This document shows positions 54,952 to 63,274 of a stretch of 64,000 nt of DNA, piece by piece. The translations under genes were made by a program, and so were the position numbers. Origin of the DNA: DATBLE01 sp963734065 (GTDB lineage Bacteria; Actinomycetota; Thermoleophilia; Gaiellales; Gaiellaceae); assembly GCA_963734065.1 (NCBI GenBank), contig CAVTFN010000005.1, forward strand, positions 186,001 to 250,000, written 5' to 3'. The notes under the pieces were generated by a model, which was not told where the DNA came from, did not search any database, and was given only the letters and a program-made list of their open reading frames with translations. Within the stretch, counting starts at the first letter, position 1; each line of letters begins with the position of its first letter.

Positions 54952-56517
54952 CTATGGCGCCTGCACGGTCACCCAGACGAGGCCGTTGGCGACTGCGATT
55001 CCGGAGGGAGCGTTCCCGACGTGGATCGTCTTCGTGACGGTGCGCGTTGCAGGATCGATCCTGGAGACGGTGCCACCCGTCTCCGCCACCCAGACCGCGT
55101 CCTCGCCGAACGCGATCGCTGCCGGACCGTGTCCGACCGGGATCGTGGCGGTGGCGTAGGTATCTGGATCGACCCTCGTCACCGTGTCGTCTCTGTTGGC
55201 GACCCAGATCGCCCCGTCGCCGAACGCGACCGCCTGAGGCCCCTCGCCGACGGAGGTCACCTTCACCGGCCCGGCCTCGAAGGTTCCAGGGCTGAAGCGG
55301 GACACCGTCTGCTCTCCGCGGTTGGCGACCCAGACGGAACCCACTGCGTACACGATCCCCGTCGGGCTCGCAGTCAGACCCCGGCCACGCACCCGACCCT
55401 CGACCGGGTCGACTCGCGCGAGCGTCGCGTCGCCGTAGGCCGCCCAGACCGAATCGCCTCCCACCGCCACCACTCCGTCGCCGGATGGGTCTCGGCCCGC
55501 GAGGTCGAGCGTCTTCGTCACCTGGTTGAACTGAGGATCGACGCGCGACAGCTTCCCGAGCAATCCGTGGGCGACCCACACCGCCCCCGGCCCGACTGCG
55601 ATCCCGGTCGGGGTCTCGTTGTCCAGCGTGACCGTGCCGGCATTCGCGAAGGTCTGCGTGTTCACGCGTGTCAGCGTCCGATCGTCGATGCTCCCGACCC
55701 AGGCCGAACCCTCGCCGGCGGCAATCGGGCCTGGCCGGATGCCGACCGGGACCTCGGCGACGATGCGGTTCGTCTTCGGGTCGATGACTCCGACGTTGTT
55801 CGGGTGCACGAGCGACAGGCCGCCGCTCCCACCCCCGCGCGAGAGCAGCACGGCCGCAAGAGCGGCCCCGATCAGGAGCAACGCACCGGCGGCAAGCAAG
55901 AACCACGGGCGTCGCAGACTGTGCCGCGGCCGGGCCACCGCCACGGCCTTCGGGTCATCCTCGCCGCGGAGCGGAGGAAACCGGGTCGCCAGGCCCGGCG
56001 CGGCCACCTGGTAGAGATGGACAGGACGATCCAGGCCCTTGAGCGGTTGCGAACCAAGGTCGCGGAACTCGATTCCGAGGTCATCCTCCTCGTCCTCGAG
56101 CAGCGTATGGGTAGCCTGCGAGACGAGCACTTGACCGCCGTAGCCCGCGGCGCCGATGCGCGCAGCGCGGTGGACGGCGACACCGGTGTACCGGCCGTCC
56201 GCCGGGGAAGCCTGGCCGGTGTGAACACCCATTCGCACCTTGACCGCGGCACCTTCCGGCCACGCGTGGGCCGCGAGCGCGCGCTGCCCCTCGACGGCGG
56301 CCAGGACTGCATCGCGCGCGTTCGCGAAGGCGACGAAGAAGGCGTCGCCCTGTGTGTCGACCTCGTGCCCGCCGTGGTGCACGAATGCTTCCCGCAAGAG
56401 CCGTTGGTGCGCTGCGAGCACCTCGTGGTATCGATCACGGAGTTGCTTGACCAGCCTGGTCGAGCCTTCGATGTCGGTGAAGAGGAACGTGACTGCGCCG
56501 CGAGGCAAGTCGGGCAT
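54952..56517 (-). CDS. Class III nucleotide cyclase fused to an extracytoplasmic beta-propeller
   Basis: 521 residues. Cyclase domain (about 8-165) with VTFLFTDIEGSTRLVKQL and the metal-binding Asp, HHGGHEVDTQGDAFFVAFAN, RMGVHTGQASPADGRYTGVA; then LKGLDRPVHLYQV, one membrane helix near residue 205-228 (PWFLLAAGALLLIGAALAAV), and seven YncE/Vgb-type repeats (VAVGGDSVWAAYGDATLARV and similar) outside the cell. This topology suggests a propeller sensor driving cyclic-nucleotide output. Catalytic completeness beyond the first Asp is not certain. Confidence 0.85.
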   Translation of the reverse strand: MPDLPRGAVTFLFTDIEGSTRLVKQLRDRYHEVLAAHQRLLREAFVHHGGHEVDTQGDAFFVAFANARDAVLAAVEGQRALAAHAWPEGAAVKVRMGVHTGQASPADGRYTGVAVHRAARIGAAGYGGQVLVSQATHTLLEDEEDDLGIEFRDLGSQPLKGLDRPVHLYQVAAPGLATRFPPLRGEDDPKAVAVARPRHSLRRPWFLLAAGALLLIGAALAAVLLSRGGGSGGLSLVHPNNVGVIDPKTNRIVAEVPVGIRPGPIAAGEGSAWVGSIDDRTLTRVNTQTFANAGTVTLDNETPTGIAVGPGAVWVAHGLLGKLSRVDPQFNQVTKTLDLAGRDPSGDGVVAVGGDSVWAAYGDATLARVDPVEGRVRGRGLTASPTGIVYAVGSVWVANRGEQTVSRFSPGTFEAGPVKVTSVGEGPQAVAFGDGAIWVANRDDTVTRVDPDTYATATIPVGHGPAAIAFGEDAVWVAETGGTVSRIDPATRTVTKTIHVGNAPSGIAVANGLVWVTVQAP

Positions 56518-56593
56518 GCGCGCAAGCCTGACAGCGCGATCACCCTGCCGCTACCGGCGCAGCCTGTCTCCCGTCTCCCCGTGTGCCGCGGCT

Positions 56594-56607
56594 CGGTTGC
56601 GCAACCG
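56594..56607. promoter_or_regulatory. 14-bp perfect palindrome in the cyclase-LuxR divergent region
   Basis: CGGTTGCGCAACCG lies centrally in the 139-bp region between divergent cyclase and LuxR-type genes. Candidate operator for one or both; no other signal is clear there. Confidence 0.35.
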
Positions 56608-56656
56608 GGCGCCCCGCTGCAACCATTTCGGACCGGAGCCCGTAGTCCCCGAGGTC

Positions 56657-59281
56657 TTGGCAACCGTCACGCTTCCCACCGATCTCCTCGAGCGAGCCGA
56701 GCAGCTCGAGACGCTCGCCGAATCGTACGCGGCAGTCGCCGCCACTTCGCGGGGCAGGTTGGCGCTCGTCCACGGCGAGGCCGGGATCGGCAAGACCGCC
56801 CTCGTGCGGCGGTTCTGCGACGAGCACGCCGGATCGGCGCGGCTCCTGTGGGGCGCCTGCGAGTCGCTGTTCACGCCGCGGCCTCTGGGGCCGATCCTCG
56901 ACATCGCCGCGGGCGACAGCGGCCGGCTCCCGGCCGACCTCCACCCCGAGGACGCCCAGCCCTACGAGATCGCGGCCGCGCTGATGGCGGAGCTGCGCGC
57001 GAACGCCCCGACCGTCCTCGTCGTCGAGGACCTGCACTGGGCGGACGAGGCGACGCTCGACGTCGTCCGGATCATCGGGCGCCGGGTGGAGACCGTGCCC
57101 GCGCTCGTCGTCGCCACCTACCGCGACGACGAGCTCGACCGCGCGCACCCGCTGCGGATCGTGCTCGGCGAGCTGGGCACGAGCGGATCGGTCGGCCGTC
57201 TGGACGTCACCCCCCTGTCGCCGCGGGCAGTCGCCGACCTGGCGGCGCCGCACGGGCTCGACGCGGACGAGCTGTACCTGCGGACGGGCGGCAACCCCTT
57301 CTTCGTCACCGAGGTCCTCGCGTCGGGCGAGGAGCACATCCCGGCGACCGTGCGCGACGCGGTGCTGGCCCGGGCTGCGCGGCTGGGCTCCGGCGCGCGG
57401 ACGGTCCTGGATGCGGTGGCGATCGCGCCTCCCCAGGTCGAGCTCTGGCTGCTGGACGCGCTCGCCGACGACGCGGCGGCGCACCTCGAGGAGTGCATCG
57501 GCTCCGGAATGCTCGTCGCGGGCGACGCCTCGGTCGCCTTCCGGCACGAGCTCGCCCGGCTCGCTGTCCAGGAGTCGCTGCCGCCGACCCACCGTGTGGC
57601 TCTCCACCGGGAAGCGCTGCGGGCGCTCTCGGCTCCGCCGGACAGCATCTTCGACCTCGCCCGGCTCGCCCACCACGCCGAGGAGGCCGGCGACGCAGAG
57701 GCGGTTCTGCGGTTCGCTCCGGCGGCGGCCGCCGCGGCGACGATGGTCGGCGCCCATCGCGAAGCGGCGGCGCAGGTGGCCAGGGCGCTGCGCTTCGGCG
57801 ACGACCTTCCGCCGGAGCGGCAGGGGCGCCTGCTCGAACGGCTCTCGTTCGAGTGCTACCTGACCGATCAGTCCGCGGAGGCGATCGCAGCGCTGAACCG
57901 CGCGGTCGGGCTCTACCGGGAGCTCGGCGACCCGCGGAAGGAAGCCGCCGCCCTCTGCTCGCTCTCGCGCCGGGTCTGGTGCGCGGGGGACCCCGAGCAG
58001 GCCGAGTCGACGGCCCGCGAGGCGGTCTCCATCCTCGAGCGCTACCCGCCCAGCCGTGAGCTCGCCATCGCCTACAGCACCGTCGCCTCCGACCGCATGA
58101 ACGCGGAGGACGCGGCCGGCGCGGTCGAGTGGGGCACCCGCGCGCTCGAGCTGGCCGAACGGTTCGACGACACGGAGACGAGAGCCCACGCGCTGAACAA
58201 CATCGGGACGACCGAGGCGCTGAGAGGGGTGCCGACGGGACTCGAGCGGCTGGACGAGAGCCTGAGCATCGCCCGCGCGCAGCGGCTGGAGGAGCACGTC
58301 GGCCGCGCTTTGATCCACCTGGCCTGGGTCGTCCAGCGCACGCGCGGGTACGACCTGCTGTGGCGCGTCGACGACGGCATCGACTACTGCGCGGAGCACG
58401 GGCTCGACCTCTGGTGGCTGTACCTGCTCGCCTTCAGGGCCCGGATCGATCTCGACCGCGGGCTCTGGACCGAGGCGGCGAACGAGGCGTCGTTCGTGCT
58501 CGGCCATCCGCGCAGCGCGGTGCTGCTGCGCATCCTGGCACTCTCCGTCCTCGGCCTGGTGCGGGCACGGCGGCGCGACCCCGACTACCGGGACCCGCTC
58601 GACGAGGCGCTCGAGCTGACCCGCACCGCAGGCGACCTGCAGCACGTCGCGCCCGTGGCCGTTGCGCGGGCGGAGGCGGCGTGGCTGGAGGGCGACCCGG
58701 ACGCGGTGGTCGCGGAGAGCGACGCGCCCCTCGCCTTCGCGATCGACCGGGAGGCGTCGTGGGTGGTGGGCGAGCTCGCGTACTGGCGATGGCAGGCCGG
58801 CGTCAGCGAGCCGGTTCCGGCCGACGCCGCCGAGCCGTTCGCTCGGCAGATGCGGGGCGACCGGCGAGGAGCCTCCGCGCTCTGGCAGGACATCGGCTGC
58901 CCCTATGAGGCGGCGCTCGCTGCCGCCGACGCGGACGACGAGCAAACCGTGCGCGCGGCGGTCGACGACCTGCGCAGGCTGGGCGCGACCGGCGCGGCCG
59001 CGATCGTCTCGCGCCGCTCACGGTCGCGAGGGCTGCGGGGCCTGCCCCGCGGCCCGCGGCGGACGACCCGGGCCCGCCCGGGCAACCTGACCCAGCGCGA
59101 GCACGACGTGCTCCTGCTCGTCGCCGACGGGCTGCGCAACCGCGAGATCGCGGAGCGCCTGTTCGTCTCGCGCAGGACGGTCGACCACCACGTCGCCGCG
59201 ATCCTGCGCAAGCTCGCCGTCCCGACGCGCGGCCAGGCGGCGGCCGAGGCCGCCCGGCTTGGGCTGCTCGACCGGCCGTAG
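56657..59281 (+). CDS. LuxR-family ATPase regulator (LAL-type)
   Basis: 874 residues from TTG 56657. P-loop ATPase (LVHGEAGIGKTALVRRF; Walker B TVLVVEDLHWADE), a long TPR-like helical middle (YRELGDPRKEAAALCSLSRR and following repeats), and a C-terminal LuxR helix-turn-helix NLTQREHDVLLLVADGLRNR followed by EIAERLFVSRRTVDHHVAAI. Transcription activator needing ATP and probably an inducer. Its target is not evident. Confidence 0.92.
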   Translation: MATVTLPTDLLERAEQLETLAESYAAVAATSRGRLALVHGEAGIGKTALVRRFCDEHAGSARLLWGACESLFTPRPLGPILDIAAGDSGRLPADLHPEDAQPYEIAAALMAELRANAPTVLVVEDLHWADEATLDVVRIIGRRVETVPALVVATYRDDELDRAHPLRIVLGELGTSGSVGRLDVTPLSPRAVADLAAPHGLDADELYLRTGGNPFFVTEVLASGEEHIPATVRDAVLARAARLGSGARTVLDAVAIAPPQVELWLLDALADDAAAHLEECIGSGMLVAGDASVAFRHELARLAVQESLPPTHRVALHREALRALSAPPDSIFDLARLAHHAEEAGDAEAVLRFAPAAAAAATMVGAHREAAAQVARALRFGDDLPPERQGRLLERLSFECYLTDQSAEAIAALNRAVGLYRELGDPRKEAAALCSLSRRVWCAGDPEQAESTAREAVSILERYPPSRELAIAYSTVASDRMNAEDAAGAVEWGTRALELAERFDDTETRAHALNNIGTTEALRGVPTGLERLDESLSIARAQRLEEHVGRALIHLAWVVQRTRGYDLLWRVDDGIDYCAEHGLDLWWLYLLAFRARIDLDRGLWTEAANEASFVLGHPRSAVLLRILALSVLGLVRARRRDPDYRDPLDEALELTRTAGDLQHVAPVAVARAEAAWLEGDPDAVVAESDAPLAFAIDREASWVVGELAYWRWQAGVSEPVPADAAEPFARQMRGDRRGASALWQDIGCPYEAALAAADADDEQTVRAAVDDLRRLGATGAAAIVSRRSRSRGLRGLPRGPRRTTRARPGNLTQREHDVLLLVADGLRNREIAERLFVSRRTVDHHVAAILRKLAVPTRGQAAAEAARLGLLDRP

Positions 59282-59291
59282 ACTTGCTCGA

Positions 59292-59603
59292 GTGACGCAG
59301 CAGCGCGTCCTGGGGCTCGACGCGCGCGGAACCGCGCCGGATCGCCCCGCGTCCCGCGAGGTGAAGGGCTCGACCACGATCGTCGAGCTCCTCCGGATGT
59401 ATCCGGACGGCGAGGCCGGCCGGCTGATGTCGACGCTGGCGCTGCCGTGCGCGCACTGCGGCGGCGCCTTCCACGAGCCGCTGACGCTGGCCGCGAAGCG
59501 GCACCGGCGCGACCCGCGGGCAGTGCTCGATGCATTCCGAGCACTCGAATCCGGCGGGCCTTCGGCGGATCAGATCGACGCCGCCGGCCGGCGGGTGACC
59601 TGA
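59292..59603 (+). CDS. DUF1858-like redox-disulfide protein
   Basis: 103 residues from GTG 59292. After a 25-residue leader comes a DUF1858 (hybrid-cluster-protein-associated) domain: TTIVELLRMYPDGEAGRLMS, LPCAHCGGAFHEPLTLAAKR, DPRAVLDAFRAL, with a CxxC pair. Function unknown; a redox or metal role is inferred. TAGACT seven bases upstream suggests a leaderless message. The stop meets the convergent SARP stop. Confidence 0.65.
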   Translation: MTQQRVLGLDARGTAPDRPASREVKGSTTIVELLRMYPDGEAGRLMSTLALPCAHCGGAFHEPLTLAAKRHRRDPRAVLDAFRALESGGPSADQIDAAGRRVT

Positions 59604-59604
59604 C

Positions 59605-60726
59605 TCAGGTCTGCTCGGCCAGCGCGCGATGGAAGGCAACCTCGGCCCGGTGAGGCTCGGGGTCGACCGCATAGAGCGCCTCCAGCACCTCCGCCACGCG
59701 GCGGTGCAGGCGCGCTCGGTGTGCGGCAGGAATCTCCCCGTAGAGCGTCTCGCGCTCGAGGGCGTGGGCGAAGCGCAGCAAGCCCAGCGAGCCGGGGGCC
59801 TCCTCGACGACCCGCGCTTCGATCGCCTCGTCGAGCACGCGCAGCAGCCGGTCGATGCCGGTGTAGTCCGCAACCCGCTCGAGCGCGACGAGCCCGAACT
59901 CCTGCCCGAGCACGGACGCGAGCGATAGGACACGCCTGCACTCTCCCGAGAGCATCCGCAGGCGGTCACCGATCACTTCGTCCTCGGCCGGCGTCGCCGC
60001 AGCCCCCGTAGCGCTGTCGTGCAGGTCGAGGGCGGGATCCTGGTTGAGCATCCGCTGATGGAAGCCCCGGAGCTCCCGACCCGGCTCGATCCCGAGCTCG
60101 TCGACCAGCGTGCGCCGTGCGTCCTGGTAGACGTCCAGCGCCTCGGCCTGGCGGCCCGCCCGGTAGAGCGCCACCATCAGCAGCCCGCGCAGCCGCTCGC
60201 GCAGTGGAAACTCGGCGACGAGCGGCTCGAGCTCCGCGATCAGGTCGCCCCGGCGGCCGGCCGCCAGCTCTGCCTCGATCCGTTCCTCGAGAACGGCGAG
60301 CCGCAGCTCCTCGAGACGCGCGATCTCCCGTCGCGCGAAGCGGGCGTCGGCGACGTCGGCGAGCGGCGGCCCGCGCCACAGGGCGAGGGCGTCGACCAGC
60401 TGCCGGCCTCCCGCGCCGGCGAGCCGCTCGAACCGCTCGGCGTCGAGCTCGTCCGGCTCGACCCGGATCGCGTAACCCCCCGCCCTGGTCACGATCCGGT
60501 CGCGGCCCAGCCGTTTCCTGAGCTTGGCGACGTGCACCTGGAGTGCCTTCCGGGCCGTGTCCGGCGGGCTCTCCTCCCAGAGGGCGTCGATCAGCCGGTC
60601 CTGGGACACGACCTGGTTCGGATGGATGAGCAGCACGGCGAGGAGCGCGCGCGGCTTCGCGCCGCCGAGATCGAGCGCCTGCCCGTCGGAGATCACCTCC
60701 AGCGGGCCGAGAATCCGGAACTCCAC
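59605..60726 (-). CDS. SARP-family regulator (wHTH + BTAD)
   Basis: 373 residues from GTG 60726 after GGAGG. N-terminal winged helix (VEFRILGPLEVISDGQALDL, QVHVAKLRKRLGRDRIVTRA), bacterial transcriptional activator domain to about residue 245 (LYRAGRQAEALDVYQDARRT, ELGIEPGRELRGFHQRMLNQ), then about 115 residues resembling the distal part of AAA-type regulators (RVLSLASVLGQEFGLVALER) without a P-loop. Divergent from the secreted protein by 151 bp. Confidence 0.88.
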   Translation of the reverse strand: MEFRILGPLEVISDGQALDLGGAKPRALLAVLLIHPNQVVSQDRLIDALWEESPPDTARKALQVHVAKLRKRLGRDRIVTRAGGYAIRVEPDELDAERFERLAGAGGRQLVDALALWRGPPLADVADARFARREIARLEELRLAVLEERIEAELAAGRRGDLIAELEPLVAEFPLRERLRGLLMVALYRAGRQAEALDVYQDARRTLVDELGIEPGRELRGFHQRMLNQDPALDLHDSATGAAATPAEDEVIGDRLRMLSGECRRVLSLASVLGQEFGLVALERVADYTGIDRLLRVLDEAIEARVVEEAPGSLGLLRFAHALERETLYGEIPAAHRARLHRRVAEVLEALYAVDPEPHRAEVAFHRALAEQT

Positions 60727-60877
60727 CCCACCTCCCGGGTCAGGTGCTACGGCGACGTTAACCGCTCGAGGCCGCGCGGAAAAGCGCCGCGTAACCCGGC
60801 CTTTGCCGATCGTTAGCCGTCCCCGCGTCCTCGTTGTCGAAAGGGTCGCAGGAAGCGGCCCGAGAGAAGGAGGCAAG

Positions 60878-61408
60878 ATGCGGCGTTCCAACCCCCTCAC
60901 CAGCTTCGGGAAACTGTTGGTTCTCGGCGCGGTCGTGGCCGGCGTGACCGCCTCGGCGGCAATGGCGATCCCCGTCGTGGATCCCCAGGACAGCGGCACC
61001 GCCATCACCGCGGCGCCGGTTTCGCGCCCGCCGGACGTCCAGGACGCGGCGACGGCGCAGAACGCTCCCACGGCCGCCGGGCTCAGGGCCGACGGCCAGC
61101 GCTTGCAGGGAATCGCACAGGCCTACGGGCAGCTGAAGGCCGCCCCCGACGTCGTCGAGCGCTACGCGGCGACGCATTCGAGCGGCTCGGGCCTGTCGCC
61201 GGCACCGACGGCGTCCGCCACCCGGCCGCCGGACGTGAGCGACACCGCGCTGGCAGTGCGCTACGGATCCACCTCGACGGTCAAGTCGGACGGATTCGAC
61301 TGGAACGACTGGGCGATCGGGATCGGCAGCGGCCTCGGCCTGGCGCTCCTCCTCGGAGCCGCCCTGCTGATGGGCCGGCAGCTCCGGCACCCCGTGCAGA
61401 CCGCCTGA
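60878..61408 (+). CDS. Secreted/membrane-anchored protein of unknown function
   Basis: 176 residues after GAAGGAGGCAAG. Signal peptide (LVLGAVVAGVTASAAMA), a Pro/Ala/Thr-rich exported part with two RPPDV repeats, then one C-terminal membrane helix (WAIGIGSGLGLALLLGAALL) and a short basic tail. Low-complexity wall or surface protein; family not recognised. Confidence 0.7.
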   Translation: MRRSNPLTSFGKLLVLGAVVAGVTASAAMAIPVVDPQDSGTAITAAPVSRPPDVQDAATAQNAPTAAGLRADGQRLQGIAQAYGQLKAAPDVVERYAATHSSGSGLSPAPTASATRPPDVSDTALAVRYGSTSTVKSDGFDWNDWAIGIGSGLGLALLLGAALLMGRQLRHPVQTA

Positions 61409-61425
61409 GAGTTCGCCTCAGCGAA

Positions 61426-61459
61426 CGGACGGAGCGGGCCGACCGGCCCGCTCCGTCCG
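61426..61459. terminator. 16-bp perfect hairpin terminator
   Basis: CGGACGGAGCGGGCCG and its complement separated by 2 nt, 18 bp past the preceding stop and 44 bp before the peptidase ATG. Confidence 0.75.
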
Positions 61460-61502
61460 CATGGCGGCGCGGAGATCCGGCGAGTGCGTAAGGTTCCGCC
61501 GG

Positions 61503-62996
61503 ATGACCGACGCCCGCTACGCCGAGCTGCGCGACCGCCTGGCCGAGACGTGGGACCTGGCGAAGCTGGGCGCGATCGCCGCCTGGGACCAGCAGGCGAT
61601 GATGCCGGGCGCCGGCGCGGAAGTGCGCGCACAGCAGCTGGCCACGATCTCCAAGGTCGTCCACGAGCAGATCGTCTCCGAGGAGCTCGGCGAGCTGCTC
61701 GATGAGCTCCGGCCGTACGAGGAGTCGCTCGACCACGACTCGGACGAGGCGAGCCTGATCCGCGTCACGCGCCGCGACCGCGACAAGGAGCTCCGCGTCC
61801 CCGGCAAGCTGCGGGAGGCGCAGGCGCGAGCCGGGGCGGAGGCGTTTCCGGTCTGGGTCGAGGCCCGCCGCACGAACGACTTCGAGCTGTTCCGCCCGAA
61901 CCTGGAGCGGAACGTCGAGCTCCGGCGGGAGTACGCGGCCTGCTTCGAGGCCGACGAGCCGTACGACGCACTGCTCGACGACTTCGAGCAGGGGATGAAG
62001 ACGGCCGAGGTGCGCGAGGTGTTCGCGCAGCTCCGCGACGGTCTCGTCCCGATCGTCGCCGAGGCGTCGGAGCAGGACGTCGACGACTCCTGTCTCCGCG
62101 GCCACTTCCCGGTGGAGGCCCAGCGGGAGATGCAGAGGATCCTGCTCTCGCGCTTCGGCTTCCGCGAGGACACGTGGCGGATCGACCCGGTCGCGCACCC
62201 CTTCGCAACGTCGTTCGGCACGTCGGACATCCGGATGACCACGTACTACCCGGAACACGAGATGCGCGGCGTGTTCGCAGCCATGCACGAGGGCGGGCAC
62301 GCGTTGTACGAGCACAATGTCGCCCCGGAGCTCGAGCGGACGCCGCTCTGCCGCGGCACCTCGCTCGCCCTGCACGAGTCGCAGAGCCGCATGTTCGAGA
62401 ACCTCGTCGGCCGCAGCATCGAATGGTGGAGCTGGGCCTACCCGGAGATGCAGCGCCTGTTCCCGGACCAGTTCGGCACCGTCGAGCTCGAGCAGTTTCA
62501 CCGCGCGATCAACAAGGTGCAGCCCTCGCTGATCCGGATCGAGGCCGACGAGGCGACCTACAGCCTGCACATCATCCTCCGCTTCGAGCTCGAGCAGGAC
62601 CTGATCGCAGGCACGGTCGCTCCTGCCGACCTGCCCGGCGTCTGGAACGAGCGGATGAAGGAGTACCTCGGCGTGGACGTGCCGGACGACGCGCACGGCG
62701 TCCTCCAGGACGTCCACTGGTCGCGCGGGACGATCGGCTACTTCCCGACCTACGCCCTCGGCAATGTCATCTCCGTGCAGATCTGGGACAAGGTGCTCGA
62801 GGACGAGCCGAGCTTGATGGAGCACGTGGCGCGCGGCGACCTGACGCCGCTGACGGACTGGCTGCGCGAGAAGCTCTGGCGGCACGGCCGCAAGTTCACG
62901 CCGCAGGAGACGCTGGAGCGGGTGGTCGGCGGCGGCCTCGACTCCGGACCGTACCTGCGTTACCTGAGCGACAAGCTCGGCGCGCCGGCCGCCTGA
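61503..62996 (+). CDS. M32 family metallocarboxypeptidase (Taq type)
   Basis: 497 residues, the normal length. Zinc motif AAMHEGGHALYEHNV (HExxH) and third ligand LHESQSRMFENLVGRS, plus DIRMTTYYPEHEMRGVFAAM, INKVQPSLIRIEADEATYSL, GYFPTYALGNVISVQIW. Cytosolic peptidase removing C-terminal residues. Confidence 0.94.
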   Translation: MTDARYAELRDRLAETWDLAKLGAIAAWDQQAMMPGAGAEVRAQQLATISKVVHEQIVSEELGELLDELRPYEESLDHDSDEASLIRVTRRDRDKELRVPGKLREAQARAGAEAFPVWVEARRTNDFELFRPNLERNVELRREYAACFEADEPYDALLDDFEQGMKTAEVREVFAQLRDGLVPIVAEASEQDVDDSCLRGHFPVEAQREMQRILLSRFGFREDTWRIDPVAHPFATSFGTSDIRMTTYYPEHEMRGVFAAMHEGGHALYEHNVAPELERTPLCRGTSLALHESQSRMFENLVGRSIEWWSWAYPEMQRLFPDQFGTVELEQFHRAINKVQPSLIRIEADEATYSLHIILRFELEQDLIAGTVAPADLPGVWNERMKEYLGVDVPDDAHGVLQDVHWSRGTIGYFPTYALGNVISVQIWDKVLEDEPSLMEHVARGDLTPLTDWLREKLWRHGRKFTPQETLERVVGGGLDSGPYLRYLSDKLGAPAA

Positions 62997-63058
62997 GTTA
63001 ACACAACCTTCACGGTCTCCTCCTACCCAGCGAACACCCGCTGTGGCACTGTGAGTCC

Positions 63059-63262
63059 ATGGAGACGGTCGAACGGGAGCGGCGAGAGCTGGACCATCGC
63101 ATGGGCGACGGGTTCGAGGTCAGGCTGCTCTGGGGCGCTGACGACGGCGAGCTGACGGTCGTCGTCGACGACTGGCGGACCGACGAGCACTTCGAGATCA
63201 GGGCCCGCGCCGACAACGCGCTCGAAGTCTTCAAACATCCGTTCGCATACCGTCCGGCGTAA
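63059..63262 (+). CDS. Small acidic hypothetical protein
   Basis: 67 residues, charged, begins METVERERRELDHRMGDGFE; WWRTDE-like core (VVVDDWRTDEHFEIRARADN) and ends FKHPFAYRPA. Family not recognised. A GTTAAC/CTTCAC pair 11 bp apart at 62998-63018 is a very weak PHO-box candidate in front of it. Confidence 0.6.
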   Translation: METVERERRELDHRMGDGFEVRLLWGADDGELTVVVDDWRTDEHFEIRARADNALEVFKHPFAYRPA

Positions 63263-63274
63263 CCTCGACGCAAC

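Noticed and set aside
55021..58059. A 1,012-codon open frame on the plus strand across the cyclase and LuxR genes
   Set aside because: Arg/Pro/Ala-rich low-information text without motifs; both other frames carry unmistakable domains.
60790..60822. PHO-box-like GTAACCC/GTTAGCC repeat upstream of the secreted protein
   Set aside because: Units lack the TTCACC core and the middle unit does not match; probably chance.
62998..63018. PHO box before the small acidic gene
   Set aside because: Only two degenerate units (GTTAAC, CTTCAC) at 11-bp spacing and no phosphate-related gene follows; not listed as a feature.
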